Source of the DNA: Brevipalpus yothersi
Taxonomy: Eukaryota; Arthropoda; Arachnida; Trombidiformes; Tenuipalpidae
Reading direction: 5' to 3'
Assembly: GCA_003956705.1 (NCBI GenBank)
Contig: QZCP01000194.1
Location: forward strand, 1 to 64,000
DNA: 64,000 bases
The notes below the pieces were generated by a model that was not told where the DNA came from, made no database searches, and worked only from the letters and a program-made list of their open reading frames with translations. The position numbers and the translations under genes are program-made. Positions 25,468 to 35,906 of this stretch are shown piece by piece. Position 1 is the stretch's first letter. Each line of letters opens with the position of its first letter.

Positions 25468-25983
25468 CTTCCTCTCTTTCTATTTCTCTTTCACTTTCTC
25501 TTTCAAGCTCTCTCTCTTTTCCTCTTTAGCTCCCAGGTCCAGTTAACCAATCAAACATCCACCAGAATCACGGACCAGCATTCATGGTCTAGCATGGTCA
25601 CTTCTATCCTTTGAAATCATTCACCTTGGATTGTTTAACGAATGTGTTTTAACGATATTCAGTCGAGTCAAAGAGAACGGTGGATCTATCATCCTCTTCG
25701 TCCTCTTCTTCATCGTCGATTATCAATATGATTATTTTGTGAGATAAATTATTTATTTCTAGTTTATAGATAGTATAATTTATTAGCAGGTCTAAATAGA
25801 TATATTCACTTGAAAATTGTGCCAAACTTGTCTATTCCCTTTTCGAAAGTTCCAAAATTTGTGCCTTCCCGTAACCTATCCAGTCCATCAATTCTACTCT
25901 TAATCGACACTATATTAGTGTGTATTCGTGTGTTTAAGTGAAAACCGTTTGAGTAAAGAAAAAAATTTCTCAAACTCTCTAAT
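24905..25983. other. Divergent upstream region, Brr2 and elongase
   Basis: This 1.1-kb stretch separates two divergent start codons and must contain both promoters. It includes a TC tract at 25432-25461. No coding frame is supported. Confidence 0.6.
25432..25461. repeat. (CT)n microsatellite
   Basis: A CT tract of about 30 bases followed by a wider C/T-rich stretch, between the divergent Brr2 and elongase genes. Confidence 0.95.
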
Positions 25984-26865
25984 ATGTCTACAACTATGGC
26001 AAAAAAGTTATTCAATTATGACCATAATTGGTTAAACTTAATTGCTCTCGATGATTGGAAACCACTTGCACACTGGATGCAGCACAATTGGTTCTGTTGT
26101 GTGTACATTTCAATTGCATATGTGTTCGTAATATTTACGATAAAACAAAAAATGCAAGATCGTGAACCATTCAAGCTTCGAAATTCTCTAGCACTTTGGA
26201 ACGCATTTTTGGGTATATTCAGTGTTGCTGGTGCATACTATATGTTACCGGAAATGTTTTCAAGTTTACAAAAAAGTTTCCACCATTCGGTATGCTATGC
26301 ATCCACCATTGAGAGATCACAATTTTGGATGTGGCTTTTCGCATTATCCAAAATTGTTGAACTTGGTGATACACTATTTATTGTACTTCGTAAGCAAAAT
26401 CTTATATTTCTTCACTGGTTTCATCATATTTTTGCCTTCATATACACATGGTATAGTTTTTCACAAAATATATCACTTGGACGATGGTTTGTAACCATGA
26501 ATTATTGTGTCCATTCACTAATGTACAGTTATTATGCTCTACGAGCACTAAAATATCGTATACCTCGACCAATTGCCATGTCAATCACAACATTACAGAT
26601 TATTCAAATGATACTCGGCTTTTATGTGTGCTATTATGCTCTATCTGCCAAACTAAGTAATTCATATTGTGAAATACCAATGCGAACAGCCACCTTTGGA
26701 TTCCTAATGTATATTGCATTTTTCTATATGTTTGCCGATTTTTTCCTTCGAGCATATGCTCAAAATTTATATCGTACACAAAAATATTGTTTTAAATTAT
26801 TTTCAAGTAAAAAAATGATACCACACTCACGGCTAGTCTCGCCGTCAATCACCAAAGTCGAATAA
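25984..26865 (+). CDS. ELOVL6: Very-long-chain fatty acid elongase, ELOVL6-like
   Basis: ELOVL enzymes are ER condensing enzymes that add malonyl-CoA to acyl-CoA. The 293-residue protein is in one exon, unlike its multi-exon neighbours. It has the family length, about six to seven hydrophobic segments, the KIVELGDT motif, the catalytic HxxHH box as HWFHH, and NYCVHSLMYSYYALRA. The last matches the ELOVL3/6 (Drosophila Baldspot) branch, which elongates saturated and monounsaturated C12-C16 chains. The start is the first ATG of the frame. The C-terminus ends SITKVE, without an obvious dilysine retrieval signal. Confidence 0.93.
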   Translation: MSTTMAKKLFNYDHNWLNLIALDDWKPLAHWMQHNWFCCVYISIAYVFVIFTIKQKMQDREPFKLRNSLALWNAFLGIFSVAGAYYMLPEMFSSLQKSFHHSVCYASTIERSQFWMWLFALSKIVELGDTLFIVLRKQNLIFLHWFHHIFAFIYTWYSFSQNISLGRWFVTMNYCVHSLMYSYYALRALKYRIPRPIAMSITTLQIIQMILGFYVCYYALSAKLSNSYCEIPMRTATFGFLMYIAFFYMFADFFLRAYAQNLYRTQKYCFKLFSSKKMIPHSRLVSPSITKVE

Positions 26866-27749
26866 TGATGACAATAATATATCATAGTAATAATATTTAT
26901 TAATTATTATTGTTCACCATACCTTTGTCAAAAAGACGACAACCAAAGTCATCGATGGACAAATGTTAATGTTATTCAAGTATGGAATACACAAAGCTAA
27001 GGAATATACGTGTATTCCCTAACTTTTGATCAATCTGTCCCTCTGTCATTATCTATATTAACTTTTTCTCTCTGGTCAAATTAAAACAATGTACACATAT
27101 GCAAGACAGATATCCGATCACAGTATGGTCGAATGTTTTGTTTTATATTTATATATATGCGACTGAAACGAAAAATATGTACCAAAATGTTGATCTTCAA
27201 CCGATAAAAGAAAAACTATTCCCATTTGATCAAATTTGAAGACATTCGAGAGGAAAAAAGAACAATTTTTCCAATACACACACGTTTATTCAATTGATTT
27301 TTTTCTAATTTATTATCTTTTCACTCCCTTCAATCAACATACTTCCATACCATCAAGATTGCCATTAAATTTGATCTTTAGGTTGGATTATTTATTGATT
27401 ATTATCAAAAGCAAGCAAAATAAACAATATTAACCTCTGTGTTTGCGTATGTAATCATGAAATCATTTCACGTGAATTGGTGCTCCTGATACACACAATC
27501 CAATCTAGCCGCCGGTCAGTTTGTATTGAAAGAGAAAGTTTTTTCATGAACTATTCGAGTTCATTATGAATATCCGGAAAAAAAATTGTATCTCCTTGAG
27601 GCGTAGAATTCATCGTAAAAAAACAAGTTTTTTCTTCTCAAAAATTCAGGCTGTTCAGTATCTTTCTTCCTATCATCATTGATTCCACCGATTCATGGCT
27701 TCATTTCTTGATTCAGTGCTTAATTTGATGGTGAATTAAGGAAATCAGG

Positions 27750-27813
<64 letters not shown>

Positions 27814-30148
27814 CCCTACTCTTTCAGTATAATCTGGCTATAGCACACCATTTCAAGTTAACATCAAGGTACCTTTCTCTCTCTCTCTTCACTTAACTAT
27901 CATTTAGATTAATCAGCTGTCCGTTAGCCGTCAGGCAACAGGATATGACCTGTTTGCTCTATGAGAGAAGATGTCGGGAGAAAAATGAATGAATTTATGA
28001 ATGATACAGCATGATTCATTTGATGATTCATTTAATTTTTTTGACATTACATTGAACAGTCAACCATCATCATAGAACTATGGCCAATGCTGATATTCAT
28101 AAGTGAATAAATGTATTACGCGAAAATATTTCATTTGAATATTCAAGCTCAAGAGGTACTCGGAAGGAGACTGGTGATCACAGGAAATCAATGATAACGA
28201 AGGTCAAGATTAATTTGTGTATTGACTTCATTAGGATGTTTTGAGGGGAAAAGAGAGAGAGAAAGAGAGGCTAAGGCATCAATTAATTATGTTATGACTT
28301 CGTTTACTTGTTTTCATGCTGGCTTACAGGTCATAAGCGGAAAAGGTTCCAAGGCAAATCATACATTCACACTCACACTCTTTTTCAGGCTTTGATACAC
28401 TTCGAAAATTTATTAAAATGTTCGAAAGTTTTTCTCAGACACTTAAACGACGAGAGGGAAGAATAACTTGAGATTCCACTAATCAGAATGCTCTTTTAGG
28501 CCTTTTTTTAGCACCAACAAGCATCCGTTGAAATCATTCACACCAAATGATAATGGAGGAATCTTATCGACCATGCTTTAAAATTTGTGTGTGAGTCATA
28601 ATAAACCAGAGCCACTTTTTCACAACAGCAAGCTTTGAGTTTATTTTCTGGAAAAACTTTCACGAAAATTAGAGAGAAAGCTCTCCATGACGATCGATGA
28701 TAACGGCTACGGTGTCCACCCAAGGCTGTCCTCATGGAATCAGGTCAGGTTTCATTTTGATGAAGATATTCTCATTAAAATTTGGTCATCATTGGATGAA
28801 TTGGTCCGTATAATGAAAATTCATCTCGATGACTAAAATTTTCTCTCTCTTTCTTTCTTTCTTTCTCTTCAAAATTCAGTAAATCGAATGAATAAAAACT
28901 GAAGCACTTCAATATGAAAAAATTTATCACATTTTTTGCTACTAAAACTCAATCTGAGGTGTCAAAGTGTTGCTTATTTCTATAAGAAATGAGTTCGAAG
29001 ATATATGATCCATGTATTTCGCTGATTATTGAATATTTTTCTTTCTTGAATGTTCATCGGAAACCACTCAAATTTCGGAATGTTTGTCAGAATTTACGAT
29101 CGATACTTGGAAATCCCAGCTAAGAGTGAGCATTGTTATACTCAAATTTTTGTGCACATTTCATTGCAAATGCTTTTGGTCTCGAAAAATACCTTTAATC
29201 TTCTAGATTGAATATCAATAATATCAATAATAATGGTTATATTGTTACAATCTACATCAAGCGTAAGAATTTCCGGGAAATTAAAAATGTCTACCCAGAT
29301 AATTTGTAACCGGACTCATAAAGAAGAGAAAAATGATGATAAGTCAATTTTTTCCCAATCATTCAAATGATACAACAAATTCCTGAAATCGATCTCTACT
29401 CTTATCGAAAAAAAATTTCCGCAACGGAAGATACCAGATGGACAACCGAAGTGTATAATGTGGCTATTCAAGATAGACAATAATAGTAATCATAATCACC
29501 CGAAGATAATCATACAGTCCGTTTATCATCACTTTCCATGTCATGAAACAAAGTTGAGGCCAAAAAATTGAGGTCTCTCACTGGCCACTGGACCATAGCA
29601 TCAAGAGTAGTAGATTAGTAGTGGAGAAGGCTATTGATAATGGAAGAAGATTGGGCCTTCTCACTCTCCCATCTCATTCAATTTCAAATTCATATTGTGA
29701 CCTTAAAAAAAACGGTGTGAATCCAAGTTTTTAGACATGCTTGGATCCAAGATATATCCACCTACTATTTCTTTCTCTCTCCCTCCATATTCACCTTATT
29801 TTGGGGTATTTTGCTTTTGCATAATTAATCCATGCTTTGATGATCATTGGATTCTCATGAGATGATGATTCTCTCTTGTCGAACGATTGTGAGCTCCTCT
29901 CACAAGCCCCTCTCACTGAATTTGATCTCATTCGAATAGTCATTTTTAGTTTGGACGCTAAATTCTGAGCTTGCATGCATTGTAATCCATTTTTTTGTCA
30001 ACTTGAGTCCAGTGTTCCTCGTGTAGATCGTTTTAATGTGATCCTCAGACGGAAAAAAAGTGTTCATCTGCTGTCCATAATTCAGCGTAGAAGTTTTTTT
30101 CTCCTGTTTTCTTATTGATCTTCAGAATTCCCATCAGTTCATAAAAAA
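26866..30148. other. Long gene-poor region
   Basis: About 3.3 kb without a supportable gene. It holds a TC tract at 27752-27809, a second C/T-rich patch near 28840-28870 and ordinary AT-rich DNA. The short open frames show no family resemblance and no plausible splicing partners. Confidence 0.6.
27752..27809. repeat. (CT)n microsatellite
   Basis: An uninterrupted CT tract of about 58 bases in the gene-poor region after the elongase. Confidence 0.97.
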
Positions 30149-30922
30149 ATGAAGCCTAGTTTATTGCCAATCATTTTAACAATCGTAATTATGTTTGTCA
30201 CCTTATATAAAGTTTCCAATGGTTTTCACAGTTTTAATCATCATGATCACTTACGACACATTTTTCGACTTACTCGTCGTCAAAAGCTTGAGTTCGCCAA
30301 AAAGCTTGCTGCAGCTCTTTTGATGAGTGAGTTGATATTTGAAATAGCCCAGAGAGAATTTTTTTACTGTATTGCATTTGAATTCTATATAAATTCTTTA
30401 TCGATGGTAGAATATTCCAACAAAATTGGAGTATTCTCAAGCGAAATTCATTCTTGATACGAAGTGTGGTCCTTGAAAATTCTCTTCCGATGAGTTCCCT
30501 TTCAATAACTCGAGTTTTTTCTCGAAGTGCCTCCGAATACTAAGACGACTAATATGTTTTCATCTTTTGAACAGCTTACAGATCGAAAAAGTTCTTACTG
30601 CCTCTGCCATTTCCGGTTCCTATTCCGATTCCGTAAGTAGCGTGTGAATATTTCAAAGTTATCATTATTTTGTATGACAATTTGCATCCATTGATGTTGC
30701 AAGATTCACCAAGAAAGTAGAGAAAATAGTTTTAAGTTGGTAAATCTTCCATCAAATACCAAAATCTTACCCAAGATTTTTTCTATTCTCTCTGTTTTTC
30801 CCAGCGTTTTCAATACTTATCAACCCATAATGGCTGATCCTCTATTCTTTAAATGGCTAACGGTAAAAGAAAATCTTGCTGGACTTGGTAATGCGGGATT
30901 CGGTGGTGGAATACATGGATAA
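30149..30922 (+). CDS. Small secreted protein of unknown function
   Basis: I do not recognise this gene. Three exons (30149-30326, 30575-30632, 30805-30922) with GT-AG introns join in frame to give about 117 residues. Residues 1-25 form a strong signal peptide (MKPSLLPIILTIVIMF...). Next come a His/Arg-rich stretch (FNHHDHLRHIFRLTRRQK) and a helical Lys/Ala segment. A hydrophobic, proline-alternating stretch LPLPFPVPIPIPV is encoded by the small middle exon, and the tail is Gly-rich (NAGFGGGIHG). The layout resembles small arthropod secreted or cuticle-associated peptides, which is an inference. There are no cysteines in the mature part, so it is not a disulfide-stabilised peptide. Confidence 0.7.
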
Positions 30923-32115
30923 GTTCTGAAAAGATTTCAATGAAGATCATAATCGATTGGAATTCATCTGAATAGGGAGATGATTCATCCAAATAGCTCG
31001 GAATGGTGTAAGAATTGCTTTTGCCGAGCTGAGCTGAAGAGGAGCATCGACCAGACATGCTTCCATGAGCAAGTTCATCATAATGTGTATATAAGAATAT
31101 TCATGCACCCACAACACTATAATAATGGTCCACTTCTTGACCCACTTCAATTTTTTCATCTCATAATTTCAAATTTCATAAACTCTAATACGTATATGCA
31201 TCACTTTTCCGGGAAAATCAATTGATGATAGTTTTTTTCACTTTCGAACAATTTTCAAAGTACATCACTAAAACTCGATAATTACAATCCGAATTAGATA
31301 CTTTTTCTCACTCAAATCTATCCAAATGATTATTCAATTTTGTCAATTTTGTCAATAAAACCCCATAAAACTACCGGATAACTAACCAACAGATTGGCGT
31401 CATCTAAATAACTGTAAATTTTCACTCTCTAATGGCATATCCTTCTTCCCCTTTGGAGGTCATTAAAAAAGAAAAAAAGTAAATTCCAAAACTCATCATG
31501 CAAAAGGCATACTGATCACTATAATGACTGCAGCGCTGTCCATTCGTTGAGATGACGATTCCGGTTAATTTTCACTCAATTTATCGATCTGATGAGGTCA
31601 AGTTTTTCAATTAAATCAAGGATTACGTCTATCTTACTTCATTAGCTGGTATTCAAATGAATTCGAAGTCCATTTTTCGCACAATTCGACTGAACGTTAA
31701 GTTATTCTGTCTTCATGCTCAACCGAATTCTCTGGAAGGGCAAACGGAAGTGATTTTACTTTCATTATTAGGCTTCTATCAAATCAAGCAAGGAGGATGA
31801 AAAAAATTTACTAAAAACATACAAATCGAATAGATGAGATGACGGAATACAATAGCAATCGATTGATGAGAAATTGAAAAATAAAATTGCCTTTAAGTGA
31901 AAGGGCTAACATTTTTCGATGCTGAAAAATTCTTCCTCTTCACTTCATCGGATCTGTCCATACAGTAGATGAATGTTGGAAAAAAGTTTCTACTGTCCAA
32001 GTTAAAATGACTGTTGGACTGATTGTATCACTTTCGCTACAAAACAGTAATTTTTTACAATATATTGGTTAAGTTGGTTGGTTAGCGAAGTAAGACTCGA
32101 AAACTGATGGCTCGT

Positions 32116-32119
<4 letters not shown>

Positions 32120-32187
<68 letters not shown>
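32120..32187. repeat. (AG)n microsatellite, left arm
   Basis: A 68-base AG tract, complementary to the TC tract that begins about 320 bases downstream. Confidence 0.97.
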
Positions 32188-32190
<3 letters not shown>

Positions 32191-32502
32191 TCGAGTTCTC
32201 AAGTGTTGCCGAATAGTTTTCGAACATTTTTTGCCATTGTTTTAGATGGAAAGTGACGGTTCGGAAGCAATTCAACCCCTCACAATTTGTCTAAACAGAG
32301 TAAACCTCCCACCACACAACACATAACTGTCCAAACATTAATGGGTGGATCGAATTTATAAATTTCATCGAGAAAAAACAACAACAACAATATCATCTTA
32401 TGACGGAACAAGTGTATTGGTACACTTTGATAATCGATTTTCGACTTGAATTTCGAGAATAAATCTTCAGTGAAGAATCACACTCACTAATATTGATTCG
32501 AC

Positions 32503-32507
<5 letters not shown>

Positions 32508-32568
<61 letters not shown>
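32508..32568. repeat. (TC)n microsatellite, right arm
   Basis: A TC tract of about 61 bases in inverted orientation to the preceding AG tract. A transcript crossing both could fold into a long duplex. Confidence 0.97.
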
Positions 32569-32571
<3 letters not shown>

Positions 32572-33035
32572 TGGACCTCCTCAAAGAGGAGAAGAAAGAA
32601 GAAGAATAAGAACCGCTGATTGACGATAATGATGATAGATGGCCGAAAGGGGTTGAACACAAGTGAAGTATATACAATCGGGAGCTGATTTTTGGTCTCT
32701 TTAAATGCCGAAAATCGATGGAATGTTCACATTCTCAATTGATTCTCGGGGCAAAAATAAGTAATAAAATTCGGCCTTTTGTGGTCAATTGAGAAGCAAA
32801 TATAAACTTTATTCTCCATCAATAAGTGCTACTACCACTACTATTACCGTTATTTGGACTATCCTACTCCATCAGATTCGGATTTATGAACACCAAAATC
32901 GAACAAATTCAGCATCAAGATCTATTGTCCATCATTCTTAACGTGAAGTGACATCCTCAACTTTTTCGTTCTTCTTCCACCAGAAAGGATTTAAGTGAAA
33001 CATCTTCTCCAATAACTTTGTTATATATTGCCAAA

Positions 33036-34884
33036 ATGGCAATTCTCGGTGAAATTCTAGTGAGTTCAATTGTTTTATTGTGCCTCTCATATGTAAGTGC
33101 TGGACACGGACATCATGGAGGAGGACATAGTAACATTTTTCGAAAGCAGGTAAGAACAAATCATCATTTTCTCAACGAAATCAACATCCTTCAGTTGATT
33201 GATTGGATTCCTTATATCATGAGAAGTCGAAGTCTAAAACTCACTTCGAAGCTCAATGAAGCTATCAAGGCAGTTATAACATCAGAATACACTTGATGAA
33301 TATGCCTTAAAAAAAGAGAATCCTGTTAGAATACTTATATCTTTGGGAATACAACATTAGTTTCAATCTTTGTTAGCATACTGGTTGGGATCATGCAAAC
33401 TATGAATTTGCTTATGATATTCATGATCCATGGCATAATAAGAACTTCCGAAAAGAAAGAGGACACTTCACAAAAAAAGGTGGACATGTAGAGGGCTCCT
33501 ATGGAATTCATGATGCTAAAGGTCGACTTCGTATCGTGAAATATACTGCTGGTAAAGGTGGTTTTGTGGCCAGCATTAAGACAAATGAACCAGGAACATC
33601 AAATGAAGATGCTGCTGGAGCTTTCTACAATGGCAAAGATCATGACCATGGCAAATGGTGAGAATTTAGGAGAAAACTATGTATTTTTGTCAGATTATTC
33701 AATTTCTTTTCATTTTCTATGATTTAAAGGCTCTATGATGTCAAAACTCACCATGATGGCTGGGGTAAGTCGGCTAAGAGTATAAAATATGTACATGAAG
33801 GATAAACTTCTCCAAATTCCAAGCCTGAGAAATTCCACTAGCTATTAATTTCAAGGCATGAAGTTTTGAGCTTATCTGATCAATTAGAATCTCTTTCTCA
33901 CTATTCGGTGTGAAAAAAGTTATAAACTCACAAAATCGTCAGAATTCCTCAAGAGCAAAGCTTCCAATAGAATGATAGGGTCGTAGCTTCCTAGTTATAA
34001 GGTCCATATTGATCTTAGTGATTTCATTTGAATTTTCCTCATGAAATCAATCCTTTGTTTGAGGAAAATTTGAGTTTTCCGAGCTTTAGAAGTAATATCG
34101 CAAAAAATTCAGGAAAGTTCATCGAGAGAGTTTTCGTGCAAACGATATTATCTCTTGAGCAAAAGTAATTCAATGAAAACTAGGATTATTATTCTGAATC
34201 AATGAGATATATATCAATCACCCTAAGAAGATTCTAAAATTTTTCTCTTATCATGTGTAATACCTCAGATATGTAATAATAGAATTATAGAAAATAAGAT
34301 TCAGGGATTCACATCCTTCCATTGTCCTGGGTTGCTCCTGAGGTTGGAATTTAGAGTGCCATAGAGAAGCAAACGTCGGATTGGATTCATACAGAATCTG
34401 TGGTGATCAGAGAGGGGATTATGTTTCTTAAGAATCCAAATTTATTCAATTACAGGCAAAAAGGACCATTGGGGTGGACACCACGATGACCATCATGGCA
34501 AACATCATTCCAAGCATAAGCACCATGGTTATTATGCTGCTGCTGCAAGGTGAATATTTCAGATTTCTTGAAACTCTTTAGTTCCAGAGTGATCCTGCCG
34601 TGCGATGCCCTTAAAATTGGAAATAACATGAATTTTTTTCCCCCATCAGTGAGCCCTTTGGCAGTAATAACAAAGAAATGGGACAGGAAGAGGAGACATT
34701 CAAAAAGCCCAGCAAAAAATCAACTGAACGATTAGTTCCATTGATAAATACTCCAGAATTGGCATCCCGTCAAATTCTATTGATTGAGCCTAGACCAGCA
34801 GCTAATAGTGAGTATAAGCGAGTAGCATCATACTTGCCTCAAATTCATGATGGAGACGATTTTAATGAATACATAATTCTGTAA
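33036..34884 (+). CDS. Cuticle protein (Rebers-Riddiford, RR-2-like), two ends
   Basis: This is a structural chitin-binding cuticle protein. Exons 33036-33149 and 33377-33657 encode a signal peptide ending YVSAG, a His/Gly-rich start, and the chitin-binding core YEFAYDIHD, EGSYGIHDAKGRLRIVKYTA, GKGGFVASIKTNEPG. Two ends are possible. If exon 3 (from 33730) is read through, it stops at 33805, giving about 156 residues. If the GTAAGT at 33765 is used, it joins 34456-34549 (His/Gly/Lys-rich, ending YYAAAA) and 34650-34884, giving about 252 residues with a charged C-terminal extension. Both versions are in frame. The long form has good donor and acceptor sites throughout, and the short form is simply non-splicing at that donor. 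Confidence 0.87.
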
Positions 34885-35906
34885 AGAAAAAATTGTTTTG
34901 TTAGAATTGAAAAAATTTTAATGATTCAAATTCTCATAATTCAATTTGTACGCTATTGTGCATGTATCATTTCACGGGTAAATCGCAAATATACATAAAT
35001 TCACACCCCCAACATTATGTTCATTACAATATCTTAATATTCCCTTTCCACTTTGTTCATTCATCATGTTTACATCCCTGAATATTAACCATATATTTTC
35101 CAGCCGAAAAAAAGCACAATCGAAAATCGAAAATATTCCCACCATACTTATCAATCTTTCCGGATTGACAAGAAAAAAATCGAAACTAAAAATTATCGTA
35201 GATAAGATTATTCCATCCCTACCATTCAATTCTGACTGATAACAAGTCTAACATCCCCATCACACCATTTTCAATCCAACCGAAATGCAATGATCAAAAT
35301 TAATATCAATCAAATTTTTTTTCACCCACTCGATAAAAATATTCCTGATATTCCTGATACTCCATTAACCGTTAGTCTATGGAATTTCTGGAATTTTATT
35401 CCATCTCCTCTCACAAGCGCCACCTTACCAGTGTGAAATATTCTCACACAAGGTTTTTGTGTTTACAAAAGTGTGTTTAATTGTCATCATTATTATAGAC
35501 ACACACACGTTGGTTGAGTGTAACACAGTATAAGATATATTTTTCTGATTGAATTATATTTTGATAATTTGAGTGATTGATAACCTTACTTTCGATTCAC
35601 TCCGCTCATTTTGTCTGTTGAGAAGACTATTATTATTGATTATAATCGTTCACAACATCTTTGTATTGGGATTGTTGATCCAATACATTTACACACACAC
35701 ACAATCGAAGTGTGTGGTGGACAAAAGGAAAGAAAAGAAAAGTGAAACATCTTGTTATTGTCATTCCATTGATTGTCCACACTTGGTGAAATTGTGGTGG
35801 ATCATAAATTATTGGGAATAGATTTTGCGATAGATTGTCATCATCATCATCATCATTATTATTTTTTGGGGGATCAACGGAAAAAAAGATAGAGTAGTGA
35901 GAGAAG
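34885..35906. other. Intergenic, cuticle gene to LRRC47
   Basis: About 1 kb of AT-rich DNA with a short AC repeat near 35690-35702. It presumably holds the LRRC47 promoter and 5' untranslated region. No gene is supported. Confidence 0.6.

Larger units (their letters stand above)
30923..33035. other. Intergenic with inverted GA/TC tracts
   Basis: Noncoding DNA holding a GA tract at 32120-32187 and an oppositely oriented TC tract at 32508-32568. No coding frame is supported. Confidence 0.6.

Noticed and set aside
28538..28735. 65-codon minus-strand frame in the gene-poor region
   Set aside because: No signal peptide, domain, splice partner or coding-like composition.
33018..33296. Single-exon short protein for the cuticle gene start
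   Set aside because: The read-through past 33149 loses the chitin-binding domain, while the GTAAGA donor and TTAG acceptor at 33376 restore a full RR domain.
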